From Chaetomium olivaceum (lineage: Eukaryota > Ascomycota > Sordariomycetes > Sordariales > Chaetomiaceae), in NCBI GenBank assembly GCA_039881045.1, contig JAYWVB010000013.1, positions 248,001-312,000 on the forward strand: a stretch of 64,000 nt of DNA. Reading direction: 5' to 3'. Under the pieces are notes generated by a model. The model saw nothing but the letters and a program-made list of their open reading frames with translations, was not told where the DNA came from and ran no database searches. Shown in pieces: positions 10,001 to 21,756 of this stretch (positions are counted from its first letter, which is position 1; each line of letters begins with the position of its first letter). The position numbers were made by a program, and so were the translations under genes.

Positions 10001-10598
10001 GATTGAGATTTGGGTGTGTGGCTTGGGATGTCGGTGGTTTCGTATGTGTGGTTTGGTGTCTTTGCGGCCTGGCTGTGCGGTAACCGCGTAACTTATAGAG
10101 AATAAGAGAGCGGCGTCCTCCAGAACCCTCAAGGAAACCTTGAGCAATAAAATGCCGCATAACGGGGACGAATAAAGGCAACGACAAAGTTCTTTGGTGA
10201 CTAATGGTTGTGTTGACCGCGCACCGGACTTACCTAAGAGGCTAAGGCACACATACATCTGTAGGTATGCACTTACCCGGTGGCTGGGGCTCCGATATGA
10301 AGTGGGAAAGGCATATCCAAAGGGGTCAAAAGCTCACCACTTCTGCCGGTTGTCTGATCTGTCATTGAGGAGGATAGGATGTCTTTTACTGTGCTAATGT
10401 TCGCAGAACACTGGGATGTGATGTCTTTGTCGGAAGTCATTCACCCGGTCCACGGGGAACTCAACATAGGTCTTCTTTCACAAACACTGCCTTGTTTTGT
10501 GACTTTCTCAAGGGTGTTTCGAAAGCTGATAAAAAGCGTATGAAAGGGAACAAATGTCTACAAAGGTCTAGGACTCTTTCTAAATTTCCATATTAGAC
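10001..10598. other. Promoter region of APH-like gene and micro-ORF
   Basis: Divergent intergenic DNA. Near 10518-10530 there is a palindromic GTTTCGAAAGC, which resembles a heat-shock-type nTTCnnGAAn element, but a single copy is weak evidence. Confidence 0.3.
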
Positions 10599-10606
10599 TA
10601 TATAAA
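10599..10606 (+). promoter_or_regulatory. TATA box upstream of micro-ORF
   Basis: TATATAAA lies 173-180 bp before the ATG at 10779. It is followed by a C/A-rich leader containing CAACACCAACTC and CACTTCATTCACA, typical of fungal 5' UTRs. Confidence 0.5.
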
Positions 10607-10778
10607 CCATCGCTGTTAATCCATGAGACAGGATAGTGGTTTGACATACAAGAGCAACCTCTCCGTCGAACAACACCAACTCTCATCCTAGCTCACAGCA
10701 GTTTTAAGCCCAACTAGAGTGGCCCTATAGATAACCATATTCTCAGTATCACAGGAACCAACTCTCACTTCATTCACA

Positions 10779-10883
10779 ATGGCGGCTTCTATTTCTTCTG
10801 CGCCTGTCAACGAGAATAGGTGTGGCCACTGTGGCGGGAACTTCAGCGGTGCAACCAGCAAGTGCACATGTTACACGGACTAA
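10779..10883 (+). CDS. 34-aa cysteine-containing micropeptide, metallothionein-like in size
   Basis: This small ORF runs ATG to TAA. The peptide has a Ser/Ala N-terminus, then CGHCGG (Cys15, Cys18), then a CTC pair (Cys29, Cys31) four residues from the end. Four cysteines in CxxC and CxC pairs within 17 residues recall metal-binding micropeptides such as fungal copper metallothioneins, but the pattern is not a textbook match. Support comes from the Kozak-like CATTCACAATGG, a TATA box and a UTR-like leader. If real it would bind metal ions in the cytosol. It could also be the first exon of a larger gene or chance. Confidence 0.42.
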   Translation: MAASISSAPVNENRCGHCGGNFSGATSKCTCYTD

Positions 10884-11599
10884 GATAGACAGGCTAGGCC
10901 AAGACGTCCACCTGTTGAGATCCACAAGATTAGGGAGTGCCTAACACCCATGTTTGGCAATGGCACCATTTTGGTTTGGAGAGAGTTGTAAGATATGAAT
11001 TCGATACCCCCAGATAGCCCAAATACACCTAGATAACTAACTACACTTTGCTTGACGACCGCCTGCAAACCGCTCGCTTGGTATGATGTCCACATTTTGC
11101 TAGAGCTGTTTTGCATGTTACCTGTCCAAGGAAGGTAGGTACCTACCTTAAGTGACTCACGTCTAGAAATAAACCCAGCGGTCGTTCTTGTATCATGACA
11201 AGCGGAAACTTTGCGCCGATCCTCCATGGGCGGGCAGAAATTAACGCTGCGGTAACAAGAGGTCGGCTAAGATGGATGAGTTACGAGATCGGTCTTGGCC
11301 TCAGCTTGAAGTCTGATTTCAAGTTGACCTCGAATAGCACGCAGTGCATGGAGAGAAAACCAGTCACTTCAAGGTTCTGTGTTACTCCCTCTTAAGCAGG
11401 AATCTCTTAGTTATCTAACAAAAAACACATTCTCGCAAGAGTGACTTAGAAATAATATCCCTCTAGAGCAAATGACACCAGCAAACATCCCGGACTCCGT
11501 CCCATTATTACCCGTTAGCCAAGTCCCGTCCCCGACAGCCACGATTATTATCTCCAGCGACTACTGCACCCAAAGCACTTCTCCCAGCAAGCATACCCC
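10884..11599. other. Intergenic, no gene seen
   Basis: Downstream of the micro-ORF and of MSH6, whose 3' end faces it. Only short shadow ORFs. Confidence 0.5.
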
Positions 11600-14500
11600 T
11601 CAAAGCGCCTCAATAGCCTTCAGCAACACCTCCATCCCCCTCTCCTCCACCTCCTCACTATCCCCCAGTAAGCTCGCCACGTCACTGAGCACCCCCAGCG
11701 GGATATAGCACCCCATCTTCGCCCGCTCCAAGCTCTCCTTCAACCGGCTCGTATGCTCCCACTCACGGGCAGCCACCTCGGCTCTATCAATAACCTTCCC
11801 CGGGATGCCACACATGGCGGCGCAGTGCATGCCGAAGGACCCCTCAGCAACGCCGTCCTCGAGGCGGTAGAGGAAGGTGACCCGCTTTTGCGCCTCGTCG
11901 ACGTCGATCTGCATACGCCGCGCACGCACCTCTGGGTGCTGCGCGAACTCGGCCGCCAGGCTGTGGTAATGAGTCGCAAAGAACCCGACGCAGCCGATGT
12001 GTGATGCGACGTGGTGTAGGACCGCCTGCGCGACGGCGACACCGTCGTAGGAGGATGTCCCGCGGCCGAGCTCGTCGAGAATCACGAGCGAGCGTGGAGT
12101 CGCTTCGGAGAGGATCTTTTTGGTTTCTGAGAGCTCTACGAAGAAGGTGCTCTGTGCCGCGAAGATGTTGTCGTTGGCACCAAGACGCGACATAATACGG
12201 TCGATGGGTGTGAGCGTGGCCGAGAGGGCGGGGACGTAACAGCCTATTTGGGCCATGATGACTGCAATGCAGGACTGGATCTGGGGTTAGTGTCGGGGAA
12301 CGAAAAGAGGGAAGGGGATTTTCGGCTTACCATGCGGAGGATGGTCGACTTGCCAGCTGCATTCGCGCCTGTCAGTAGGTTGATCTTGGCCTCGTCGCCA
12401 CCCAGTTTGATGTCGTTAGGAATGAAGTTGTCAACGCTGTTGGTCATGCAAGGGTGGCGGAGCTCCTTAAACTCAACCACGCTTCGTTCCTCGTCGATAA
12501 ACACTGGGCGACAGCTGGGTACGCCGAGAGCAGAGGATGACTTCGCAAGGCTGGTCAAGCAGTCAAGCTGCGCAATGATGCGGATCGCTTGCAGCCAGAC
12601 CTCGTAGTCCATATCGAACCGCTTGAAGAACCTCGAGGCTACTTCCTTCAAAATCTGGGAGTGCGTCTCCTCGGTTTCTTGAAGCTCACGAACGAGATCT
12701 TCTAATCCTCGGAAGTAGTAACGCTTGACGGCCGCTGTGGCTGACATCTGGCGCCAATTCGTGGGCACTTTGACAGCCTTGGGAACCTCGATCTGGTAGA
12801 CCTCCTTGCCGACGTCGGTAAACTTGACCGTCTTGCACTTGAGTGCTGTCTTTTGCTTCTCAAGCAGGGCGTGCAGCTCCCCCTTAATCCGCTCGAGCTC
12901 ATCCTGGCTGTTGTCGAAGTCCTCCTCTATGCCCTTCTCGGGGATAAGCTTGCCATCCCGGGCCTTCGTGCGGTCAAAGGCAGTTTCCCAGTAGCCTAGA
13001 GGCTCCTTGAGGTCAGGCATAGACGCGATGAGCTTGTCCACAAGGCCGTTACCACCGCCAAAAGCACCTAGAAGGCCCATCGTGTAGTCAATCTGCTCAA
13101 AGCCTTCAAGAACTCTGACAAAGTCTTGGGGGCGACAAGCACCGGCATGAATACGAGAGATCAGCCGCTCAAGGTCCGGCATCTTGGCCATTTGCGACGA
13201 AAACTGCTGCAGGATGCTGCGGTCGGCATTCAGCATGTCAACCGCGTCGAGCCTCTCATTAATCTTTTGGGTGTTGCACAACGGGTGACAGACCCATTGG
13301 CGGAAGAGACGCTTGCCGAATGGGGTGATGCAGCGGTTGAGGAGGTTAAACAGTGTCCCCTCAGGGCCGTTGTTGGCTGTGTTGGTGAAGATCTCGAGGT
13401 TGATGAGACTCTGGCCGTCCAGAATTAAGGTGCCATTTCGGTGGATGGGGTTGTACCACGAGAAGTTGCCCTGCGACAATAGGTTACGGTCGAGCATGAG
13501 CACACGGAGGTAATGAGTCAAGCCTCCCATAGCTGACATTGCCAGATCTTTGTCTTTCGACTCCGCGAGCGTTTTGGGCCACACCTCCTCCGCGCCTCCC
13601 TCGGAGACAAAATATCCACCACACTCCAGTTCACGTTTCGCGAGATCGGCGTCCCAGAACTCGGTCCCTGACTTCAGATTGTTCCAGATGGTGGTCGGCC
13701 CCGTGTTGTTCTTCAGAATACGCAAGGCCTTGGTTGACAACCGCGACTTCTCCAGCACTAGCTCCCGCGGAGACGTCTGGGCGACGAAGGTTTCGAACTT
13801 GGTCAGGTCGACGTCATCCTCAAACTCGGAGAGGAAGAACTGTCCCGTGGCGGCATCAACAAATGCAATACCGAAGGCGGGCTTGTCGTTGACGACCGAC
13901 TCCTTGATGGCTGCACAGTATGTGGCCATGTCATCCTGCAGCATGCTGCCGTCCACGAGGGTGCCCCCGGTCAAGATGCACGCCAGCTCTCGCCGAATGA
14001 TCTTGTCGACCTTCTTGGCATTGTTGTCACGCTCGCGCATCTCTTTACCCAGAGCAGACTCCATCTGGTCGACACGGGCAACCTTGTAGCCTTTGGCCAC
14101 GAACTGGTTGACCCACATGTCCAAGGAGCTCTCAGGGACACCAACCATGCGCATGTTGACGCGGTCGGTGAGTTTGAGATCAAACAGCTGGTGCCCGATT
14201 GTCGCGTCGTTTTCGTAAAGCTCATAAAACTTGCCTTTCTTGAAGAAGACGACAGTATCCCAGAGCTTCTTCTTGATGTCCCAGTACTGCTTCTCAAAGG
14301 GTGAGAAGCCCCGCTCGGCTAACGGGGGTATGTAAATGGTGGTTGGATCGAATTCCGGATGTCCTGGAGGGTTCTTGTTGCTGTCTAAGATGTTGGCTAG
14401 CCACGGGTATCTGTCCTCTGGTTCCTTAGTGTGTGCCTTGGGTTTGGTCTTTGAGCTCGTTGCTTTGCGTGTGGGAGGGGGGACCCTGTCCGCAGGTTCG

Positions 14501-15452
14501 CGGGTTTCAACGTTATCCGGGTCGTACGTCCACTTTTGCGCGGTCGATGTCGAAGCCGGAATATCTTCCATCGGTTCATCCTCGTCCGGGGGAGGGGATC
14601 GTTGGTCACGGGCGGGAGAGGAAGAAAAGTTGGACTTTTTGCGTGGGGCCGAGGACTTGGCTGCCGGTCGCTTCCGCTTCTTCGACTTGGATGGTGCGTC
14701 AGACTCATCAGAGACAACGAAGTCTCCCAAGTCGTCTAATACGTATGAATTAGCTCGGCGTGCGCTCAGAGGAGAGAGACAACAATACCATCGTCCTCCT
14801 CAAAGTCATTTGCCTCGACCTCGTATGTGTCCTCGTCATCATCATCCTCATCCGGAACGGCGGCGCGGGGGCGGCGTTGTGCAGACCGCTTGGCCTTCAA
14901 GGTAGCAAAGACCGCTTCGTCATCTTCATCGGAGGATTCGGCGTAGCTAACAACCTTTTTCACCTGTGGTACACGTATGAGAAACACAGGAATCATAAGG
15001 TTGGTGGGATATTTGCTTACCTTCCGCGACGGGCTGCTATTTAGGCTCGCCTTGACATTGGCAATTGACTTCTGCACGATCTTAGCGGGTGTGGCGGTTG
15101 GATGAGTGTCTTTAGTAGTTACCTTAACAGTACTCGTCTCTCTATTTTCCTGGGAGCTCGAGGGTTCGATAGCATCACTGCTGGGGACGGGCGTGGTTGT
15201 TGTGGTGCGCCTCGAGGTGAGCATGGAGTTGGCCCGGGTTGTTTCTTTCAAGCATTGGGGCGACGCGTCCCTCTTGTTTCTGGAAGCCGGCTTGGTGGAT
15301 GGCGAGGGGGTGGCTCCATTGACGCTTCCGGCTGCGACTGGCCTAGAGAAGAAGCCGAGGATGCTGCTCTGTTGCTTGCCCGTTGAAGGTGCCTTTTTCA
15401 CTGTCGATGGCGTCTTCGCAGGAGTGCGCGCGGTTGCCGATTTCTCCCCCAT
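11600..15452 (-). CDS. MSH6: DNA mismatch repair protein MSH6 (MutS-alpha subunit)
   Basis: Four exons (15452-15021, 14963-14789, 14735-12331, 12280-11600) total 3693 nt, 1230 aa, the usual length for fungal MSH6. With MSH2 it recognises base-base mismatches and small loops in the nucleus. Visible features: a PCNA-interacting motif at the N-terminus (Gln28, Ile31, Phe34-Phe35); an acidic, basic linker; the mismatch-wedge motif GKFYELYE with Phe372 and Glu374; Walker A TGANAAGKST (991-1000); Walker B with VILDELGRGTSS; and the FATHYHS switch motif. Introns are 57, 53 and 50 nt. The first has no stop and keeps frame, so its retention would add 19 residues; I treat it as spliced because it encodes a hydrophobic insert in a charged region. 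The third splits the ATPase domain just after Walker A. The gene looks intact. Confidence 0.95.
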
Positions 15453-15843
15453 CTTGACGTGGTCAACGACTTCTTTCGATGAATTAATTAAAGCTGGGCC
15501 GTGGGGTGAATTAAGGGGAGCGAATGAATAAAAGAAGGTTGGCCAGGGGAAGCTGGTGGTGTTGGGACGAGTTTAAGTGGAACGCGAAGAAACGCGACGT
15601 GCGTGCTGGGAGTCGCGTCTTCGCCAAACCAAGCTCCCGGGTGTGCCCCACACGGCACTTCGGGGGTGCAGCCCCACCCCTAAAAGCCGACCAGCGGCAC
15701 GAACAGCCAAGCCTCTCCCCATGCTTGGAACTGCTTTTGGAATTGCAGATACAGAATACAAATTGTACATACATACACTCATAATCTGTATTGTACGTTC
15801 GAGCGCGCTCAGCAACTCACCCCAGGGTTAAAGGCACACTCAC
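15453..15843. other. Promoter region of MSH6
   Basis: Intergenic DNA upstream of the leftward MSH6 start, with no convincing ORF or TATA box. A GC-rich stretch lies at about 15600-15715. Confidence 0.4.
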
Positions 15844-15845
15844 TA

Positions 15846-15973
15846 CAGATGATCCTACCAAAAGAATTGACCCACCGCCTTCCGGGTTCCAGTGGTTCTG
15901 CTTGGCAGAAAAAGGCCCATAGCCACTAACAGTTTAACGGGCGGTGAGCCAATATTTTTGGTAGGGTCATCTG
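15846..15973. mobile_element. 128-bp MITE with 34-bp imperfect TIRs and TA target site
   Basis: The left arm (15846-15879) begins CAGATGATCCTACCAAAA and the right arm (15940-15973), read on the minus strand, begins CAGATGACCCTACCAAAA. They match at 29 of 34 positions. Each end is bordered by TA (15844-15845 and 15974-15975). The 60-bp interior has no coding potential. This fits a non-autonomous Tc1/mariner element. Its ends differ from the ACGTA-starting ends of the two full elements here, so neither of those is the obvious mobiliser. Confidence 0.75.
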
Positions 15974-15975
15974 TA

Positions 15976-16968
15976 CCATTTACCTTGCGCTGGAGCTATG
16001 GCTTCTCGCGAATTATTATCTCTCCCATGCCTACGCGCTCCGAAAGGGGACAAGTGATTCTGGTTCGAGGCAGGAGTTTCTGGATCTACACGACATGAAT
16101 TGGGCGCCGTTGGAAATCCCACACCGGGTCCCCTCCTACTAATCATGCCTCGTCTAATGTTGGATTCTGCTTGAAAAGGGAATGGGTACTGTACACGCCC
16201 CGCATCTCTTGGCGCCTCGCCGTGGAGTAGACCCAAGTGGCAAGCAGCGATGATCAAGAAGATTGGAAGCCCGGGGGAAGCTTCTCTGGCAGCATTGATG
16301 TTCTTGTGTCGAAGCAACCGGCTTTGAAGGCGATGGGGTCGCGAGCGGGCACCCCGGCCAAAATGGTAACAGGGGTTGCTCTGGTGCAACAACACGAACC
16401 TGCGCCCGGCGGTCGCTCGGCTTTGGTACCAGACAGGCAGAATTTGTCCGGATGCTCAAATACCCATGGGGTGGCCAAGGCGGGAGAAACCGATAGGCTC
16501 ACACTGGATACGGATAAATCCTCACCGGACAAGAGGGCATTTAGCAGACCCTCGTCCAGAGTCCGAACCGGGAAGGATAGGAGGATGGAATGCAACGTTT
16601 GTCCAACGGAACCTGTGCTACCGGGGCCGAACCAAACCTCAATAATAAAGGACGTTGAAGTGTCCGAGACGACGACAGTGTCACCAACGTCGACTCCGAG
16701 GGTGATCGGGATTATTTGTTGTCAGCGTTCGGGCATTTCGATCTTTTGTTGTTTCCCTCGGCTGGGAAAGCGCGACAGCTGGGAAAGCATCCTGGAGACA
16801 CTTACTGGCAGCTGTCAATCACTGTCTCTCAGCTGGCCACCCCCCAAATTACCCCAACTGCCCGCTCTCCAGCGGCTCCCGGCCTGGTGCGACGACTCCC
16901 CGCAACACGACGCAAAAGGCGGGGACTGAGCGGCCGAAAGCCATACGGGTTGCGCCTGCGGTGCGCAA
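15976..16968. other. Upstream region of the Zn2Cys6 factor
   Basis: About 1 kb. One open frame (16237-16929) lacks an ATG at its beginning and has no domain, so I read it as promoter or leader DNA. Confidence 0.45.
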
Positions 16969-19540
16969 ATGGATGCCGACGAGATGGACCGGTCGGACAG
17001 TATTACGGCTGCTACTGATGGCGTCCGCGGCTCGCCTAGAGATCAGAACAGCCGCAGGGCGGCGGCGTGTCTCGTATGCCGCCGATCCAAGATCAAGTGC
17101 GAAAAGGGTCGCGCCCAGAACGACGACCGTTGTCACCGCTGCCTCCAATTGGGTGTTCAATGTGTGCGTCCCGACTTTCACGTCGGCCGCCGGAAGGGCG
17201 TGAAAAAGTTAGCCCTCCGTATTCCATTGCCCGTTTCTTGTAGGTGCGTGTGATGAGCGCGTCTGCTAACTCATGCACAGCAAACGCACAGGACTGGAGA
17301 AGGCATTGCATCAGGTGGAGCAGGCCCTGCGCCGGACCGGGACTGGCATCGAGGCTGCCAAAGTTGTCTCGGATCTCAAATCTCTCCTCGGCCCCGGACC
17401 CCATGGGCCACTGTCACTCATCAACCACGACCAATCCGGAGCTAGGGGTGCGGAACTACGCCGGGCATCAAAGCAAAGCGACATTCTTCTACCTGACGCC
17501 TCCTCGGACGCCGGCGATAGCTCGGCTTCGGACCAGGACGGCATGAGTGCGCCGCAGGAATCTACGCCTTCGCAAGGGCACGCCGGCGAGGAGAGTCTGG
17601 CTGTTGACGATGCCGAGAATCCCCTTCAGCTTCTCGCACGTGCGTCAGACCTGCATGTCTCGCCCGAGTCAGGGGTAGACCACGTGGCGGCGGAAGCCAT
17701 GTCCCACCAACGATCGCGCCAGAGTAAACAGAGCGAGAAGATCTCTGAAGTCGAAAGGTTCTTCAAGCTTAGCCAATTTAGTCTAGATACGGGACCAGAC
17801 CTCGATCCGATCAATCTCGGGCTAATCACCGTCGATGAAGCCGATACGCTATTCAACTTTTTCCATCACAACTTGGCTCACACGCGATGGGGTCTCGATC
17901 CAGCGCTCTACACGGCCGCCTTCACGCGTTCCCGTTCTGCCTTCCTCTTCACCTCCATCACCGCCGCCGCGGCTCTCTTCATGCCCTCCGCCTCGGCCTT
18001 GTCAAGGCGACTTTCCAACCACTGCAAGACGCTTGTTAACCGCATCATCCTCGACCGATACCGCTCTGTCGAGATTGTTTTAGCTTTCATGGTCAATGTG
18101 CCCTGGATGTTCCCCGGGAAGCACAGCACCGATGATGAAACATGCTGGTATGTGTCCATGGCGACGACCATGGCGCTAGACCTGTCGCTCCACAAGATTC
18201 TTGTGCCGGTCGGCTCGCTTCGGGATGGCCCCGGCGGGCTTGGAGGAACTTTTGGAGGGATCGCGAGGGCCGATTGTATTGACCCCAAGGTGGCATTGGC
18301 GTTAGATGGGTTTGGGGACGTGGAGCCTACCTCGGAGTTTGGGTTGAGACTGTTAAGGAGGCGGGGTGTTGGATATCGTTGTTTGTGTTAGAACGGGGGT
18401 GAGTATTTTGCGAAGACGGCCCGAGGACGATCATGAGCTAACGAGGTTCAGGATGTGCTTGGCGAGGGGGCGTTGTTATACGGTACCGGTTACGCCCATT
18501 CTAAGGGGATGCGACCAATGGCATTTGTCAAATATCGCGGATACTATGGACGGGCATCTCGTGTCGATGGCAGTGTTACGAAGAGATCTGGTAAGTTAAA
18601 GGTGGAAATGTGTTTGTGGCGGTCGCTAACCAACGCAGGATGAGCTATTCTCCTCCATCCGGACGCTTTGTGACGAATCCCGAGACGGCCGGGCTGATGG
18701 CGCCATGGTCGCCCGGTCCATACAAATGATGGTCGAAAAGTTCTTCGACGAATGGCATGCCAAATGGGGCATCTCTATCGGCAGCGGGCCTCAACACCGA
18801 CTGCCGCCTTACGTTCAGATCCTGGTCACACACACCGCTTGTCCATCTACAGTACAGTTATCAACCACCCCACGGCCCCGACCGAGGTCCGCCACTTCTT
18901 CCACGCAGCAGGTCTTTCGTCCGCACTAAACGTCATGCGGGCGGCCATCCAAGGCGAAGGGCAATTATCGAGCATGCCCAACAACACGGCAATCATGATC
19001 TCTTTCGCAGCCTGCTTTGCTCTGCGCTTGAGCGGCCAGTTCGCGGGCAACTCAAACTTGGCTCCTAGCGTCCGGACGCTCATCGAAGAAACGGCCGAAG
19101 TTCTGGAGCGGGTCGGCTCGACCACCGAACACCGGAACGGCATGTCCACCCTGTACGGCAAGTACCTCAAGTACATTGTTAAAAAGGCGGCAGCATCCGG
19201 TCCTGCTCCTCCCGAAACCACCGCCAGACCACGTGCCGGAACACACCCTGAACTACTCGCACAACACCATGCCTCGACCGCATACGCGCGGGGTAGCAAC
19301 ACTCGGGCCAGTTTCAGTATGGCAGACGCCATACGCCCGAGCCCGCCTGTCTCTGGTTTTATGGAGCCGCCGCCTTGGTCTGAGCCCATTCAGTTCTCGT
19401 CCATGTCTGACGACCAGATTGTCGAGGCACTCCAGCAGGTCAACAATGAGTTCGACCCCGCTCTAAGCATGTATCCATGGGACGACGCAGCTGCTCTAGA
19501 TTGGCTCAATTGGTCTAATCTGCCTGACTTCGGGACATGA
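16969..19540 (+). pseudogene. Zn(II)2Cys6 fungal transcription factor with two apparent frameshifts
   Basis: The Zn cluster starts at about residue 34 (CLVCRRSKIKC, then CHRCLQLGVQC). A basic linker and a predicted coiled coil (KRTGLEKALHQVEQAL) follow, then a fungal_trans/MHR region. Exons: 16969-17207, 17281-18398, 18452-18590, 18639-19540. Intron 1 uses a GTTAGC donor; an alternative donor at 17244 is also in phase. Two single-base losses are needed: near 18350-18363, before CWISLFVLERG, and near 18830-18840, before RLSIYSTVINHP. Exon lengths modulo 3 agree with exactly one missing base in exon 2 and one in exon 4. The domains are otherwise complete, so assembly indels are as likely as true loss. 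It would be a nuclear regulator, with targets perhaps in the adjacent metabolic genes (inference). Its stop is 16 bp from the convergent carrier stop. Confidence 0.8.
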
Positions 19541-19556
19541 AATACAACCCCAGGCC

Positions 19557-20926
19557 TCAAACCGTTGCTCGAGCTGGTGCTGGGGCCGTCATGTTTACCA
19601 ACTCTTGCAACTTCTCCATGATCACAAACGTCAATACGGTATGCGGCCTATCCAACTGTTAGCGGGCCATTTTAAAGTTTGGGAAGGGTTGCAGCGTACG
19701 TCAACCTCAGCCAAGCGGGTGTCCACCCCTTCATCAGAAACATCGGGCCTTCGCGGCCCAGTCCCTCTCTTATGACCTGCATCACCTGGAGATAAATTAA
19801 ATCAGCATCATCCCACAACAAACACTTGGCTAGAAGGAGGCTTACACTTGACCCCTTCGCAGCACTTTGGATTCTGCTCTTCAGAACATCCGCAGGCGCG
19901 CATGCAGTTGTGGCTACTGTACCGGCGAACAGGGAGGCGAGTGCGTGGGTACGGATGTCATCCTCCAGCCCTGTTCGCGACAGGATGGCGTGTTTTGCCG
20001 CGGCATATCTAGCAGACCTTCGTTAGTTTGAGGGGGACAGACTGGGAGTGTCCACTCACGGCGCAATCTGAGACACATCTTTCACGGGGTTAGCACACAA
20101 ATCTACCTAGACATGGCACGGACAAGGGGCCTTACTCATGATCACACTCCGGACGACATTTGCCGACAGACCCCTCCCAAAAACCCTGACTCCCTCTTCT
20201 TTGCCGATGCGATACAATCCGGTCAGGGCACCGGAGTAGCCAAAGCGTTCGGCGGCCGGCTTGGCGGCATCGGCACACATACGGACGAGGATGACCTCGG
20301 TCGGGTTCCCAATCATGCCCGCCAAACCCCCGGCGACGCCGGCACATGCCACGGTGGACGCTGTGGACAGCTTGGTTCCTGATCTCTGCTGGACTTGGCC
20401 ACACAGGATGCTGTACAGTCCGAAGCGGGCGGTCGAGTAGGTGGACTGGCGGAGGATGGAGGCTGAGAGGCCAGACCACAGAGAGGGAATTCCTATGGCA
20501 TGATAGGGTGGTCAGTATGGTCGAAGGATTGTACGATTGGTCTAGGTGAACGGACCGTCACGAAGGGCGAACGCGTAGAGGGTCGAGAGCATGGGGGCAC
20601 GCGTCTGGAGGACCTGCATCCGGCTGCGGGCCGCGCGTCAATTGGTGGTTCTCTGGCCAAGGAACAAGGGAGCCAGTGGCATACTATTTTGTGACGTCTA
20701 AGGGGTGTGCTAGGCAGGTATGTTAGCAGCACGTGAATTTAGCATACCATGCGGCTTGTTGACCTACTGAAGCACACTGCCATGGAGGCTGCGGCCCCGC
20801 TGTCGAGGGGTTGGCATTGTCAGGATAGGATTCCAATCAAAGCATATTTGGTCTTGATCAAGTATGGACGGAAGAGACCACTTACCCAAGCCAAAACGGC
20901 TGTTTGTTTCTCTTCTGCCCGGCCAT
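19557..20926 (-). CDS. Mitochondrial dicarboxylate-type carrier (SLC25 family), 293 aa
   Basis: Nine exons (20926-20886, 20799-20768, 20709-20685, 20623-20556, 20492-20136, 20078-20060, 20008-19846, 19785-19700, 19647-19557) sum to 882 nt. The start MAGQKRNKQPFWLG leads into three mitochondrial-carrier repeats with signatures HPLDVTKYR, NPTEVILVR and APADVLKSR. The PxExxxVR form in repeat 2 and the general pattern match DIC1/oxoglutarate-type carriers, which exchange malate, succinate or related dicarboxylates for phosphate across the inner mitochondrial membrane. Exact substrate is uncertain. Intron 4 has an unusual GTCCGT donor. The gene is divergent from the AhpD-like gene, with an 830-bp shared promoter region, and convergent with the transcription factor. 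Confidence 0.88.
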
Positions 20927-21756
20927 TGCTCCGCTCCGGCCCAGCATTCAAGAACACACAGCGCGTCAGGTGTCAGTCGGTGTGTTGGTACGGTTCACTT
21001 CCGAACGGGAATATGGGGTACATATGCGCCCGCGTTGGAGATAGATTACACAGCGGCCAGCTCAAAGGAGAGCGCGCAGATAAGGTGTCATTCCCCACGC
21101 AGATGCCGGACTCCTGATCTACGACCCCCAACTTCTCGCACAGCGGCCCAGGCACAAATACCACCGAGAGGATAGATCAGCTCCAGTGGCGCGGGCCGAT
21201 ACAACCACCCTCGCTGTTTGTACTACACATGGATCCCACCGACGGTAAAAACGAACGGTGGCAGGGCACTGGCTGACGTGCGTCTGTTGTCCTCCCGTTG
21301 CCCACGTTGGCGGGCATGCATGGCGCCCCCAACATGGATGCCACGCAGAGAAGAGCCAGCCACAATTTATCACACCTCCTATTTCCCAGCGCCCTGTCTC
21401 AGACTCGAGGTCGTTGCAAACGTGATACAACAGAGGATCCAAAATTGGCTGACACGACGTCGTCGTGACCACTGAAGGAGTGGGTCTCGGTATCATTTGT
21501 AGATGCCGAAACCCAGGCCGCGAGCCTCGGTCGGGGTTGTTTACCCACCAGGATCGGGCGAGGGGTCATCGGGCCCAGGGGCGGTGACAGGGGTTTGCCA
21601 CCTGCCGATCCGGATCGCGACGGCGCAAGCCGTGATGCGCCAACAGCTTGTGACAGGCCAATTGGAACAGAACCAGGCAGATCTAGCTACCGGTCGTTTG
21701 GCTGTGTGTGTTTTTTTGGACAATTGCATTTCCCGGTTGCCGGTTTTTACTCTGAC
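20927..21756. promoter_or_regulatory. Shared divergent promoter region of carrier and AhpD-like gene
   Basis: The 830 bp between the two ATGs contain no supported ORF. A CCAAT box lies at about 21657-21661. No TATA box is obvious. Confidence 0.4.

Noticed and set aside
13550..14089. 179-codon and neighbouring plus-strand frames inside MSH6
   Set aside because: Shadow frames of the conserved MSH6 exon; no independent support.
15844..15975. Solo end or deletion derivative of the 5193 or 43682 transposon
   Set aside because: Its terminal sequence CAGATGA and arm content do not match the ACGTA caps or 17-nt units.
16237..16929. 230-codon plus-strand frame upstream of the Zn2Cys6 factor
   Set aside because: It begins at GTG, not ATG, lacks domains and lies where the factor's promoter or leader should be.
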